A stretch of 64,000 nucleotides of DNA from Pedobacter psychroterrae (GCF_004331695.1 NZ_SJSL01000001.1:992001-1056000), one strand, 5' to 3'; positions 15,432 to 23,482 are shown, counted from the first letter of the stretch. Numbers and translations are program-made. The notes: generated from the sequence alone by a model not told the origin.

Positions 15432-16460
15432 TTAATCTGCTGGATTAGGTCTTGAATTATTTGGACTACGCTCATATTGAACTGCGTCTGCTCCCAGGCT
15501 TAAAGCCCTAGTCGGGCTTAGGTTGATTCTTCTTAAAAGGTTATCTCTTTTTTTAAAGACTGTTTTAGTACCTATCACTTGTCCTTGTTTTGTCAGCAAA
15601 TAGGTAAATTCCCATTTGTCTTTTACATTAAATAGGAAACAGATTTCTGAGATCTCAATTTTGGACTGAAGGTCAATTACTTTTTTGTGCATCTTAAAAA
15701 GCTGTTTGTCAGAAATTGCCTTAGCGATGCGTTTCGGATCATCTGATTTAACCTGAAGTTCAATGTAGGGGCTTCCGGGTATTTCGAAAATGGTTAGTAA
15801 GACCTTGTTCTTAGGAATCATGTTTTTCCTTGCAAGTCTAACTGAATCGGCAATGCTGGCTATTAGTTTTTTGGATCCCGTTTTAGCAAGCTGATAGGCG
15901 TCTTCCGCTATATCTTCAGCAATCTTTTCTCCCATTTTTGTCAGAAATGGCTTCAAAATCGGGTAGAGGATTGTATAATAGCCCGCCAAAGTAATTACCA
16001 TCTGCGGATCTGGCAGATAGCTTTTGCGCATACTGCCTTCAAGTTTTAATTCCTGGTCAAATATTTTTATTAGGTGTTCACCGGTGTGTTCAAATGATTC
16101 AAATGATCCAAAATTATTCTTGTCCATCGCGATTCTGATATGGACCGAAGATCCATGATCTCGGCGAATGAATGACAGTGGTATTCCCGCATCTTCCATT
16201 AGCAGGCTTTGATCCCAAGATACTTGTTCTCTATTTATAAATACAACGGGCTCTGCAAGGGCATGGTAGATATTCTCAATCTGACGTATTTCTGCATTGC
16301 TAATATAACCCACGGGTGGTAAATCACGGCGATGGTTAGCCAGATAACGCAATTTGCGCTCTCCGTTAACCGTGTTCACGTATTCCTGCATCTGCTCCAA
16401 AGCTACGTAGTCTCCATTTTTGTCCACCGTGGCTGATCTGATCGTTAATTTTTCGCCCAT
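15432..16460 (-). CDS. unknown protein, 342 aa, third gene of GNAT-TIGR02391 operon
   Basis: The start is the ATG at 16460 (MGEKLTIRSATVDKNGDYVA); a TTG one codon upstream is less likely. No family recognised. Residues about 153-172 (MVITLAGYYTILYPILKPFL) form the only hydrophobic segment and are followed by an amphipathic helix rich in Lys, Glu and Ala, so membrane contact is possible. The C-terminal third looks like a mixed alpha/beta domain. The gene lies 31 nt after the TIGR02391 gene on the same strand and is probably translated from the same message as the GNAT and TIGR02391 genes. Confidence 0.65.
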   Translation of the reverse strand: MGEKLTIRSATVDKNGDYVALEQMQEYVNTVNGERKLRYLANHRRDLPPVGYISNAEIRQIENIYHALAEPVVFINREQVSWDQSLLMEDAGIPLSFIRRDHGSSVHIRIAMDKNNFGSFESFEHTGEHLIKIFDQELKLEGSMRKSYLPDPQMVITLAGYYTILYPILKPFLTKMGEKIAEDIAEDAYQLAKTGSKKLIASIADSVRLARKNMIPKNKVLLTIFEIPGSPYIELQVKSDDPKRIAKAISDKQLFKMHKKVIDLQSKIEISEICFLFNVKDKWEFTYLLTKQGQVIGTKTVFKKRDNLLRRINLSPTRALSLGADAVQYERSPNNSRPNPAD

Positions 16461-16491
16461 CAATATTTGAATTGAATGTTAAATTTAAGAA

Positions 16492-17295
16492 TTAAAAGCT
16501 TTGGTCGAGCTTTTTGTGGACATATGAAACTATTGTCATAATATCTAGTGCTTCGTCCTCATTGATTACAAACTTAATTTTTGGCGTATGGGCAGTTGGG
16601 TTTCTGATTAAACCCAGTAGTCCTTTGATCATACTAGAAAGTCCGAAATGTTCACTTTTCTGAGTATCTGTCAGTAGAGGGTTAATTCTCAAAAGTGGGT
16701 TTGCTGTAGAAAACACAACATCTACAAGCACATTGCCATCCGCGTGCACTCCTGTAGTGTCCCGAAGTCTTTGAGCAACGCTTTTCACACCCTCGAACAC
16801 AGAATGAAAATAGTTTTCTTGAACAAGTTCTGCATTGCAGTATTTAAAAACTTCCGGGTGGATATTTCTGAGCTCCAATTTTGACTTGTAATGGCTGGCC
16901 CGTTCCTGAGCTTCTGTTAGCGTCCGGGCGGCGGTGACTTTTTTATATTTGGCTTCCTTTGTCAGCTCAAGACCAATAAACGATAATCGTTTATTTACTT
17001 CATTTAACCGATATTGAAACAATTCATGGTTCTTCATATACCGAGCAGGATGCATTGCATGGCTGAGGAATTTCAAAATTCCGTTAGAGCATTGACTTGT
17101 ATTCTGGTAAAGCACGAATGCATTGTACAGCCTGGTTCTTTTGTTTAACATGGGAGAATGATCCGTAAGCTTACAATCTGCAAGAATCTTGGTGATTTCG
17201 CTTCCTGTTAGTCCTTCATTGGTATCGGCGATCATTGCGCAGATGCTTTCAAGAAATATTTCAGTGATTATTGGTTGCTTTTCAGTGTTTCCCAT
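16492..17295 (-). CDS. TIGR02391 (Ymh) family protein
   Basis: 267 residues. The C-terminal half has the TIGR02391/Ymh signature: HSVFEGVKSVAQRLRDTTGV, a LLTDTQKSEHFGLSSM-type segment and LIRNPTAHTPK, the RNPxAH motif that resembles HEPN-type active sites. HEPN-like proteins are often RNases in toxin and abortive-infection systems, so a toxin role is an inference. The N-terminal half is helical and unrecognised. The ATG lies 1 nt after the GNAT stop, showing tight operon coupling. It lies in a defence-like neighbourhood with a SEFIR protein. Confidence 0.75.
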   Translation of the reverse strand: MGNTEKQPIITEIFLESICAMIADTNEGLTGSEITKILADCKLTDHSPMLNKRTRLYNAFVLYQNTSQCSNGILKFLSHAMHPARYMKNHELFQYRLNEVNKRLSFIGLELTKEAKYKKVTAARTLTEAQERASHYKSKLELRNIHPEVFKYCNAELVQENYFHSVFEGVKSVAQRLRDTTGVHADGNVLVDVVFSTANPLLRINPLLTDTQKSEHFGLSSMIKGLLGLIRNPTAHTPKIKFVINEDEALDIMTIVSYVHKKLDQSF

Positions 17296-17296
17296 A

Positions 17297-18031
17297 TTAA
17301 GTCAGCGGTAGTTTTTCGATGATAATATAATTGCTAAAGTCGATTCCTTCACGCCTAAAGTACTTTATTTTTTCGCTTTTAATTACTTGTCCATCTTTGT
17401 TCCAACTGATTTGCCAATCGCGTTTTGCGGGAAAGATGATCGGCAATTTTAGTTCTCTGCTACCATTTTGGAATTTTGGGTGCCATTTCCAACGAGCCTG
17501 ATCTCCGGCTAAATAGGGCTCCGTATCCCATAGGGAAATGGTTTCATTTAGCTTTAAGGCCTTTGTAGGTTTTAGAGATGGTATCAATATTCTATAAAGA
17601 TGGCGGCCTTCTTCAGAGTTCTCACTTTCAAAGCCCTTAGTGTCAGTAAATCGAACAAATCCCAGTTTTTTCCATACTGCCTCGGAACGGGCGGGCTGGC
17701 AATGTAAATCCAAAACGACGAATCCCTTCTTTAATAGTTTTCCAAAAAGATGTTCCGCTAAATATCTTCCGTAACCCTTTTTTCTCTCTTCCGGTTTGAT
17801 CTCCGCAATTTGTATGGTGGCCACCTTATCCCTTTCGAACCAAGTGATAAAGCCGATGGCTTTTTCTTCCACAATGAGCAGTGCTGCTTTTTTATCTTCG
17901 AAAGATTGGAGAATTATTGACCAATTGCAATAGAACCCTTCATGCGAGGCTTGTTCTTCAGCGACTAGCCAGCTTTCGATCTCGTCTATGTCATCTTGGG
18001 ACGGCTTATATTTTATTTTAAGGCCTTTCAT
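17297..18031 (-). CDS. GNAT-family N-acetyltransferase with C-terminal extension
   Basis: 244 residues from the ATG at 18031 (MKGLKIKYKPSQDDIDEIES). A longer frame begins with TTG at 18103 and is possible. The GNAT core is in the N-terminal two thirds: IQIAEIKPEERKKGYGRYLA is the acetyl-CoA-binding beta4-alpha3 segment and SEAVWKKLGFVRF is the final beta-hairpin region. The last 90 residues (LWDTEPYLAGDQARWKWHPK onward) form an extra domain not seen in simple GNATs. It is the first gene of a three-gene minus-strand operon, divergent from the SEFIR gene with about 80 nt between their starts. It may be an antitoxin-like or effector-modifying enzyme; the substrate is unknown. Confidence 0.75.
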   Translation of the reverse strand: MKGLKIKYKPSQDDIDEIESWLVAEEQASHEGFYCNWSIILQSFEDKKAALLIVEEKAIGFITWFERDKVATIQIAEIKPEERKKGYGRYLAEHLFGKLLKKGFVVLDLHCQPARSEAVWKKLGFVRFTDTKGFESENSEEGRHLYRILIPSLKPTKALKLNETISLWDTEPYLAGDQARWKWHPKFQNGSRELKLPIIFPAKRDWQISWNKDGQVIKSEKIKYFRREGIDFSNYIIIEKLPLT

Positions 18032-18112
18032 TTCTAAAGATAAATCTTTTGGAGATGATGGGCGCTGTAGCCCGCTAAAAGTTTGCTTATATTTACGTTT
18101 CAACTAACACCA

Positions 18113-19537
18113 ATGAGCATAACAACCTATCATTCTCAAATCTCAAAACTGGAAAAAGAGTTGCTTGACTTGGATAAAAAGATTATCGTTGAGCATAAGA
18201 AGATGATGGACAAGCAAGCCAAGATCAATTCTGTTAATCGATCGATTACGAAGAATACGTCAGTCTCAATGATTAAAAGTAAGCAAGACCAGATGTTGAG
18301 GTATAAGAAGGAAACCTTAACCATACAGCAGAAACTTAACGACTACGAAAAGCTGAAACGTACCAAAAAAGAATCCCTGAATAAGAAAATTGATGCACTG
18401 AGAAAGGAAGAGACTGCTTTGCAAAAACGTCAGCAATCACTTGACAGGATTCAGAATGGTTCACTGAATTTTGGCAGAACCCTTCAGCTAACACCTAGCT
18501 TGAAAGAACCGGAAGAACCTCAAATAAATTTTATGGAAGAAACAAACAACGATACGGCAAATAGTTCGGAAACAAATAGGGTTTTTATTTCCTACAGTTG
18601 GGACTCTAAGGACCATGAGGACAAGGTTTTTGACTTCAGCAATTATTTAAGGGATAATGGTTTCGAAGCCGATATAGATAAAAAGCTCGATCAGCAACAA
18701 ACTGCGATAAACTTTGTCAAAATGATGCATATTGCTATGAATAATTATCCAAAGGTCATTGTTGTGCTATCTGAAGGATACAAGGAAAGGGCGGATGGAT
18801 TTAAAGGAGGGGTGGGAACAGAGTATGAGCTAATGATCAATGACATTAACGATAATCCTAATAAATATATCCTGGCAAGTTTCAGCGGAAGAGCAAACGA
18901 AATCATCCCAGCAGGATTTAAAGGAAGAGATATAGTCGACCTTTCAGACCCAGAGGAAATGACCCGTTTGTTTGAGAAGTTGATGGGGCATGAAAGATAT
19001 GTTTTCGCGGAGGTTGCAAAGACCAAACCGGTACTCCCAGTCCGACTTGCACGTGCCTTTCTGGTGGCCCAGGACGTAGAAGCACCTGACCCAATTTCCA
19101 TCGATCCAATGATTAAGGCAACAGGTGACGCAAGCCTATTCGCCAAGCAGTATAAGCACATAGATTTCATGCTAAAATTTGTTTTTACGAATACAACCGG
19201 CAGCAACATCAGTGGATTCAGTTATAATATAAAGATTCCAAGGGAACTGGATCTTGATCATTACCATGAGGCCGATCCAGACGGTTTCGTAAGTTACGAG
19301 CGGTCATTTGAGGGAAAGCTATTTCAGAAGCAGAAAATGTCAACAGAAGGATTTTTAATCAAGGTTGCCCATCAAAATATTCGCAGGATTATTGAATCTG
19401 TTATTAAAGTAGATGTTTATACGGAGCATGGCCCTATTGAAAAGGAATTTCTAGCCAAGGAACTTATTTGGATTAAACCCGGGGGTGAGCAACATTTGGA
19501 AGCAGTTCCACTTTCTCCTGATTTGTTTATTTCTTAA
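18113..19537 (+). CDS. coiled coil-SEFIR domain protein
   Basis: 474 residues from the ATG at 18113; a TTG 30 nt upstream is rejected. Residues 1-115 are a long charged coiled coil (heptad-rich, ISKLEKELLDLDKKI onward). Residues about 155-290 are a SEFIR/TIR-like domain: NRVFISYSWDSKDHEDKV, GFEADIDKKLDQQQ, KVIVVLSEGYKERADG and GVGTEYELMINDI, with the conserved Glu of the last motif. Residues 290-474 are a beta-rich domain with no known family. SEFIR proteins in bacteria are reported as NAD-depleting anti-phage effectors (family knowledge). The coiled coil could drive oligomerisation and the C-terminal domain could sense the trigger. It is divergent from the GNAT operon. Confidence 0.8.
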   Translation: MSITTYHSQISKLEKELLDLDKKIIVEHKKMMDKQAKINSVNRSITKNTSVSMIKSKQDQMLRYKKETLTIQQKLNDYEKLKRTKKESLNKKIDALRKEETALQKRQQSLDRIQNGSLNFGRTLQLTPSLKEPEEPQINFMEETNNDTANSSETNRVFISYSWDSKDHEDKVFDFSNYLRDNGFEADIDKKLDQQQTAINFVKMMHIAMNNYPKVIVVLSEGYKERADGFKGGVGTEYELMINDINDNPNKYILASFSGRANEIIPAGFKGRDIVDLSDPEEMTRLFEKLMGHERYVFAEVAKTKPVLPVRLARAFLVAQDVEAPDPISIDPMIKATGDASLFAKQYKHIDFMLKFVFTNTTGSNISGFSYNIKIPRELDLDHYHEADPDGFVSYERSFEGKLFQKQKMSTEGFLIKVAHQNIRRIIESVIKVDVYTEHGPIEKEFLAKELIWIKPGGEQHLEAVPLSPDLFIS

Positions 19538-19654
19538 AAAGGCGGAAAATAGATCTAGGTCATACAATGCTTTTACAACATTTCCCCATTCGTTCCCATC
19601 TCTGGGACCTGTGATTGTACGTCGAACGATATTTATGGGCAAAACCTGTAATGT

Positions 19655-20371
19655 ATGTCACCGAACATTTTAGACTCAAAAAACTACGCTTTGAACGTGA
19701 GCTGGAGAATGATCTCCCTGATTAGCCGTATTGAGCGATTCGATGAACTATGGCCAGTTGTCAGCAAAAAAGAACAAGCCCTATTATGCAAATGGAGTGT
19801 TCCTGAAAAATGGAATGTTTACGATCTGTTCGCAGAGCTTGAAACTTGTTCAGATTCTTTTACTGAGTATAATGCATTGGTATTCTGGTACGAAGCGGAA
19901 ACCGATATCCTTCCACTGATAAAATGCCTACTATTTGCCTGGTATTTACAATTTATAGCAAATATCCGGGATGTCAGAGGATGTGTAAATTATAACATGA
20001 TGGTCCAAATGCTATTTAATGGGGGATATGGCTGGGCTATTTATTTACCATTTGATGGTTCGTCGAGAATCTGTTGCATGCAAGACATGGAAGTCAATGA
20101 TTGGGTTTTATCGGTTTTGTCATTTTTAGATGATTGTCAGCAGGAGATTATGCATAAAATAGATTTAGGAATATTGGCTTGGAAACAGATCGCTACTGAA
20201 GAATTATTGCTTCATATTATTGAGAACAACAATGGGATTAAGACTACAGCGATTGGGAGAAAACTGGGAACTTCGATCGCAACTGTAAAAAGGATGCTTA
20301 ACAGATTAATTGAAAAAAGTATGATTGAAAGATACGGTGTTGGAAGAGGAACGCGATATAGACTTATTTAG
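19655..20371 (+). CDS. winged-helix protein, N-terminal domain unknown, 238 aa
   Basis: The C-terminal 70 residues are a winged helix-turn-helix: ATEELLLHIIENNNGIKTTA, then IGRKLGTSIATVKRMLNRLI and a wing IERYGVGRGTRYRLI. The N-terminal 165 residues are Trp/Cys-rich and aromatic (KWSVPEKWNVYDLFAELETC; CLLFAWYLQFIANI) and are not recognised; no Fic motif is visible. An internal ATG at 19709 is an alternative start. It stands alone between the SEFIR gene and the island boundary and could regulate the defence cluster. A 12-bp hairpin follows the stop codon. Confidence 0.6.
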   Translation: MSPNILDSKNYALNVSWRMISLISRIERFDELWPVVSKKEQALLCKWSVPEKWNVYDLFAELETCSDSFTEYNALVFWYEAETDILPLIKCLLFAWYLQFIANIRDVRGCVNYNMMVQMLFNGGYGWAIYLPFDGSSRICCMQDMEVNDWVLSVLSFLDDCQQEIMHKIDLGILAWKQIATEELLLHIIENNNGIKTTAIGRKLGTSIATVKRMLNRLIEKSMIERYGVGRGTRYRLI

Positions 20372-20402
20372 CAATAGCGGCTCATTCGGCTCACCGCAAA
20401 AT

Positions 20403-20436
20403 ATATAGGCCGGTAATTTATATAACCGGCCTATAT
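20403..20436. terminator. 12-bp perfect hairpin, probably bidirectional terminator
   Basis: ATATAGGCCGGT (20403-20414) pairs with ACCGGCCTATAT (20425-20436) around a 10-nt loop. Read on the minus strand it is followed by ATTTTGC. On the plus strand the tail is A-rich. It separates the winged-helix gene (+) from a truncated minus-strand frame ending at 20446. Confidence 0.65.
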
Positions 20437-20445
20437 CAAAAAATA

Positions 20446-20649
20446 CTATAATCCTGTTAATCCAGGCGGTAGAGGGTTAAAAAGGTCCTCTTCAAGACCT
20501 GCGGCCATGATCAAATCCCGTTCAAAATATTCGGAGTTCTGTATCTCGGGGACCACTTCACGGGAATAGAGTTTTTTAAACTTTATTCCCGTTGTTATTT
20601 TATTGCATAAGCTACTGTTTATCAATCTGATATGATTGTCAAAAAGCAG
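20446..20649 (-). pseudogene. 3' remnant of an unknown gene
   Basis: A 67-codon minus-strand frame without a suitable start, bounded upstream by an in-frame TAA at 20650-20652. It translates to a protein-like sequence containing IRLINSSLCNKITTGIKFKK, LYSREVVPEIQNSEYFERDL and the terminal FNPLPPGLTGL. The smooth codon use and absence of stops suggest the genuine C-terminus of a longer protein whose 5' part was lost at the island boundary. I do not recognise the family. Confidence 0.45.
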
Positions 20650-20655
20650 TTACTA

Positions 20656-20682
20656 TCAGGTTCGATTCTCGTCACCTTTTTC
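20656..20682 (+). other. tRNA/tmRNA 3'-end-like sequence, candidate attachment site (att)
   Basis: GGTTCGATTCTCGTCACC followed by a T-rich run resembles the T-arm and 3' acceptor strand of a tRNA or tmRNA. No complete tRNA surrounds it: the T-stem does not pair fully and no anticodon arm is present. Integrating elements that use tRNA or tmRNA 3' ends leave such a copy at the far end. Its position, at the end of the mobile-element/defence cargo and beside a truncated frame, fits an attachment-site scar. The matching copy would lie left of the window. Confidence 0.4.
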
Positions 20683-20775
20683 TATTTTATTTTCTATTCT
20701 TCTGACGCCTATTGAATCAATGATTTTATACTATTTATTTGAATCGCAGAATATGAACTTTGTTTAAAAAACAAC

Positions 20776-21768
20776 ATGAAATTGATACACAAAGTTTTGT
20801 TGGTCGTTGCAACACAGGCGCTGACATCAGCACCCAACAAGGCACCAAAAAATGCGACAATGAATATAAAATCAAAAATTGAGAAAAAAGTGGATACTAC
20901 GCAAACCACCCTTCACCTAGCAAAGAAGTATGAAGTCATTCGGGGACTTAAAATGGCTTTCTATGACAAGGGTGAAGGCGACCCTATTGTCTTTCTTCAT
21001 GGAAATCCCACATCAAGTTATATTTGGCGAAACATTATACCCTATCTTCAGAAATCGGGCCGCTGCATTGCTCCAGACTTGATGGGTATGGGCGACTCTG
21101 ATAAATTTATAGATACAGCAGACTATACCTTCATGAATAATGAAAAATACCTGGAGGTACTTTTTGCCCGTCTCGGCATCAAAAAGAACATTACTTTTGT
21201 CGTGCATGACTGGGGGGCTCCGTTGGCCTTCTATTGGGCAAGGAATCATCCTAATGCCGTAAAGGGAATTGTATATATGGAAGCCCTGACAAGCTCGCGT
21301 TCATGGGAGGACGTGCCTGGAGTAGCTCGGGAAATTTTTCAAAAACTCAGGACAGATGAGGGCGAAAAAATGGTGCTCATTAACAACTCCTTTATCGAGT
21401 TTAATTTGCCAAGAACCGTATTACGTACCCTGTCGCAGGAGGAGATGAGGGAATATCGCCGCCCGTTTACCCAGCCAGGTGAAGACAGGCGGGCAATGCT
21501 CAGCTGGGCACGTCAGCTGCCGATAGGCGGGGCACCAGATGAAATTATCAATATCATAAATGAAAATAGTAATTGGCTCGCTAAAAGCAGTATACCTAAA
21601 TTATTTATTGAAGCAACTCCTTGTACTTTGGCGAACGTTGAAAAAGAAGCTTGTATGCTTTGGCCGAACCAAACCCACCTGATCGTCAAGGGACATCACA
21701 ATTTACAAGAAGATTCTGCGGAAGAAATTGGCGCGGCTATTTCGAAGTGGTTGCGCCTTCTCAGATAA
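20776..21768 (+). CDS. haloalkane dehalogenase-like alpha/beta hydrolase
   Basis: 330 residues. Matches the haloalkane dehalogenase family: VFLHGNPTSSYIWRNIIPYL with the oxyanion/halide Asn, the DLMGMGDSDK segment, the nucleophile elbow VHDWGAPLAFYWA (Asp nucleophile followed by the halide-binding Trp) and a C-terminal GHHNLQEDSAEEIG with the catalytic His. Expected reaction: hydrolytic removal of halogen from alkyl halides. The first 28 residues (MKLIHKVLLVVATQALTSAP) are extra compared with the family and look like a weak export signal; an internal ATG at 20860 would give the usual length. It is the first gene right of the proposed island boundary. Confidence 0.85.
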   Translation: MKLIHKVLLVVATQALTSAPNKAPKNATMNIKSKIEKKVDTTQTTLHLAKKYEVIRGLKMAFYDKGEGDPIVFLHGNPTSSYIWRNIIPYLQKSGRCIAPDLMGMGDSDKFIDTADYTFMNNEKYLEVLFARLGIKKNITFVVHDWGAPLAFYWARNHPNAVKGIVYMEALTSSRSWEDVPGVAREIFQKLRTDEGEKMVLINNSFIEFNLPRTVLRTLSQEEMREYRRPFTQPGEDRRAMLSWARQLPIGGAPDEIINIINENSNWLAKSSIPKLFIEATPCTLANVEKEACMLWPNQTHLIVKGHHNLQEDSAEEIGAAISKWLRLLR

Positions 21769-21784
21769 ATTAGTAAATTTAAGT

Positions 21785-22559
21785 ATGCAAATATTTGAGC
21801 CTGCACCATGCTTACTTCCATACATTAAAACTTTTATGGTTGTAGAAAGCAAAAAACAGCATAGTAAACCGATTGTTGCCTGATACAACTGTGGTTGCTG
21901 GGTTTCGTTTGAGGGGACGGGTACAATTTAATGACCAGTTGGGAAATACCCTTCTACCAATATTTTCTATATCAGGTCTGAGAAAATCTTACAAAATGGC
22001 TGAGTATGGCAAAAATAGTGCAAATATACTCGTTCATTTTAAAGAAGGCGGGGCCAATGCTTTTTTAGACTTGCCATTACATGAATTATTCGAATCCAAC
22101 GTCGAATTAGATCATTTTTTTCTCCCTTCGGAATTGAGGGCTCTACAGGATCAAATAGAGGCCCCTGAATCGGTTCAAGCGAAAGTAAGCATTGTGCAGA
22201 GTTTTTTAATTTCAAGACTCCGTTATAACAAACCTGATCTGTTAATTGGCCATGCTATTGAAAAAATTAAGATGGCAAATGGGATAATTAGCGTTAAGGA
22301 TTTGTCGGAAAATCTTCACATCAGTATAGATGCGTTTGAGAAGAGATTTAGGAAAATTGCTGGGGCGACACCGAAACAATTTTCTGATATTGTTCGGATG
22401 AAATCTCTAATCGCCCAGGTACACTTTAACCACAGCCTTCTTGATACAGCATTAAACGCAGGGTTTTTCGACCAATCACACTTTATAAGAAGCTTCAAGG
22501 GGTTCACGGGGCAAACTCCCAAGGAGTTTTTGAGTGCAGTATCCAGACCTGTTGAGTAA
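21785..22559 (+). pseudogene. AraC-family regulator interrupted by a 1-nt frameshift
   Basis: The frame starting at ATG 21785 reads MQIFEPAPCLLPYIKTFMVV and then hits a TGA near 21881, while a second frame continues from about 21858 to 22559. Removing one A from the six-A run at 21851-21856 joins them smoothly into ...MVVESKNSIVNRLLPDTTVV, typical of AraC regulators with a DUF6597-like sensor. The C-terminal DNA-binding domain is intact: VKDLSENLHISIDAFEKRF, ATPKQFSDIVRMKSL and FFDQSHFIRSFKGFTG. The defect could be a true mutation, a sequencing error in the homopolymer, or slippage-based switching. It lies 16 nt after the dehalogenase gene. Confidence 0.7.
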
Positions 22560-22626
22560 TTAATCGCCTAGACCTACAAAAGTGTCGAAAAATTATGGCA
22601 CTTCTACATCGCTCGTTAATCCTGCT

Positions 22627-22776
22627 TTAGCCCTTCAGAATTTGGATAAGGTCGTCGTTGATGTAATATACCTCTTTTCCATCCTTGGCTGGGCTCAAGA
22701 TCTTTGCAGCAACGAGTTCGCCGAAGTATTTGGTCAGCGTAGTTCTAGAGGTAATGCCCACCAGGTAGCTCTCTAT
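22627..22776 (-). pseudogene. 3' remnant of a Fic-family or similar winged-helix protein
   Basis: Minus-strand frame encoding [20 protein letters not shown], then VAAKILSPAKDGKEVYYIND and the terminal DLIQILKG. This is the C-terminal winged-helix typical of Bacteroidota Fic proteins. There is no start and no Fic core; the 5' part is replaced by the SRPBCC gene, with which it overlaps in another frame at 22745-22776. The two were probably joined by a deletion. Confidence 0.6.
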
Positions 22777-23086
22777 TTTCATTTTCGTCGGCAAAGGAAT
22801 TATACATTTTAAAATTGGTCTTCGGTGTAATGGAAGTATATTCTTGTACCGACCAGCGTTCTAATCCTTCAGGACTCACCATTGCATAAAATCTTCTTCC
22901 ACCAACTATAAAGTCCATGTATTTTGTTTTCGACGACCAAGGCTTCGGTGCTACCCATTGATCTAGTAACTCTTTTGTAGTGAAGGCATCCCAAACTAAG
23001 GGTAGTTCAGCATTAAATTCTCTCGTAATAAATACCGTTTTGTCAGGTTTGTTGACTGTAAACTCAAATAATAAATTAGTTTCCAT
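22745..23086 (-). pseudogene. SRPBCC (AHSA1-like) protein, C-terminally truncated by deletion
   Basis: 113 residues with the AHSA1/SRPBCC pattern: [54 protein letters not shown] and [13 protein letters not shown]. Family members run about 150-165 residues and continue after this point; here the frame ends with GHYL and a stop made by the joined Fic-type fragment. About a quarter of the fold, including the C-terminal helix, is missing, so function is doubtful. It follows the ArsR gene by 5 nt in the common ArsR-SRPBCC operon layout. Confidence 0.7.
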
Positions 23087-23091
23087 GGGTT

Positions 23092-23415
23092 TTATTTTTT
23101 AGGTTGTTTTTTTATTTTTGTTAATAGCTCATCGAGTTGATTAAATTTGGTTTCCCAAATTTTTCTGTACTGATCTAACCATTTGTCTATCTCTTTCATT
23201 TTCTCGATTTCAAGTGAGTAGTAAATCTCCCTGCCTTGATATTCTTGCTTCAATAATTTGCATTCAGTTAACACCCGTAGATGTTTCGAAACCGCTTGTC
23301 GTGTGGTGTTGAAGTTTTCAGCAATGGCATTCGGAGTCATTGCTTGTAATGCGATTAAAGCAATAATTGCTCGTCTTGTTGGGTCTGCAATTGCTTGAAA
23401 GATATCTCGTCTCAT
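23092..23415 (-). CDS. ArsR-family winged-helix repressor
   Basis: 107 residues: [20 protein letters not shown] opens the ArsR fold, then [20 protein letters not shown] is the recognition helix-turn-helix and [16 protein letters not shown] the wing. No metal-binding Cys cluster is visible, as in the SRPBCC-linked subgroup that represses its own operon. The promoter upstream carries two identical 12-nt elements that are likely operators. It is first in an operon with the truncated SRPBCC gene. Confidence 0.88.
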   Translation of the reverse strand: MRRDIFQAIADPTRRAIIALIALQAMTPNAIAENFNTTRQAVSKHLRVLTECKLLKQEYQGREIYYSLEIEKMKEIDKWLDQYRKIWETKFNQLDELLTKIKKQPKK

Positions 23416-23437
23416 TTGTGTAAAGATTAGATTGTGA

Positions 23438-23482
23438 AACTATTCGGTTGCAAACATATATGCAACTATTCGGTTTCGCAAA
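23438..23482 (-). promoter_or_regulatory. ArsR operon promoter with duplicated operator
   Basis: On the minus strand the Bacteroidota -33 TTTG (23479-23482) and -7 TATGTTTG (23451-23458, TAnnTTTG consensus) are separated by 20 nt, about 35 nt upstream of the ArsR start. The 12-mer AACTATTCGGTT occurs twice, at 23438-23449 and 23464-23475, 26 nt apart, with one copy in the spacer and one just downstream of the -7 box. This placement fits repressor binding to two faces of the promoter. Confidence 0.65.

Noticed and set aside
20640..20690. Complete tRNA gene
   Set aside because: Only a T-arm-like 3' part is visible; the stem does not pair well and no acceptor 5' strand or anticodon arm precedes it.
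22582..22812. 76-codon plus-strand frame
   Set aside because: Shadow of the minus-strand Fic-type remnant, which reads as a typical winged helix.
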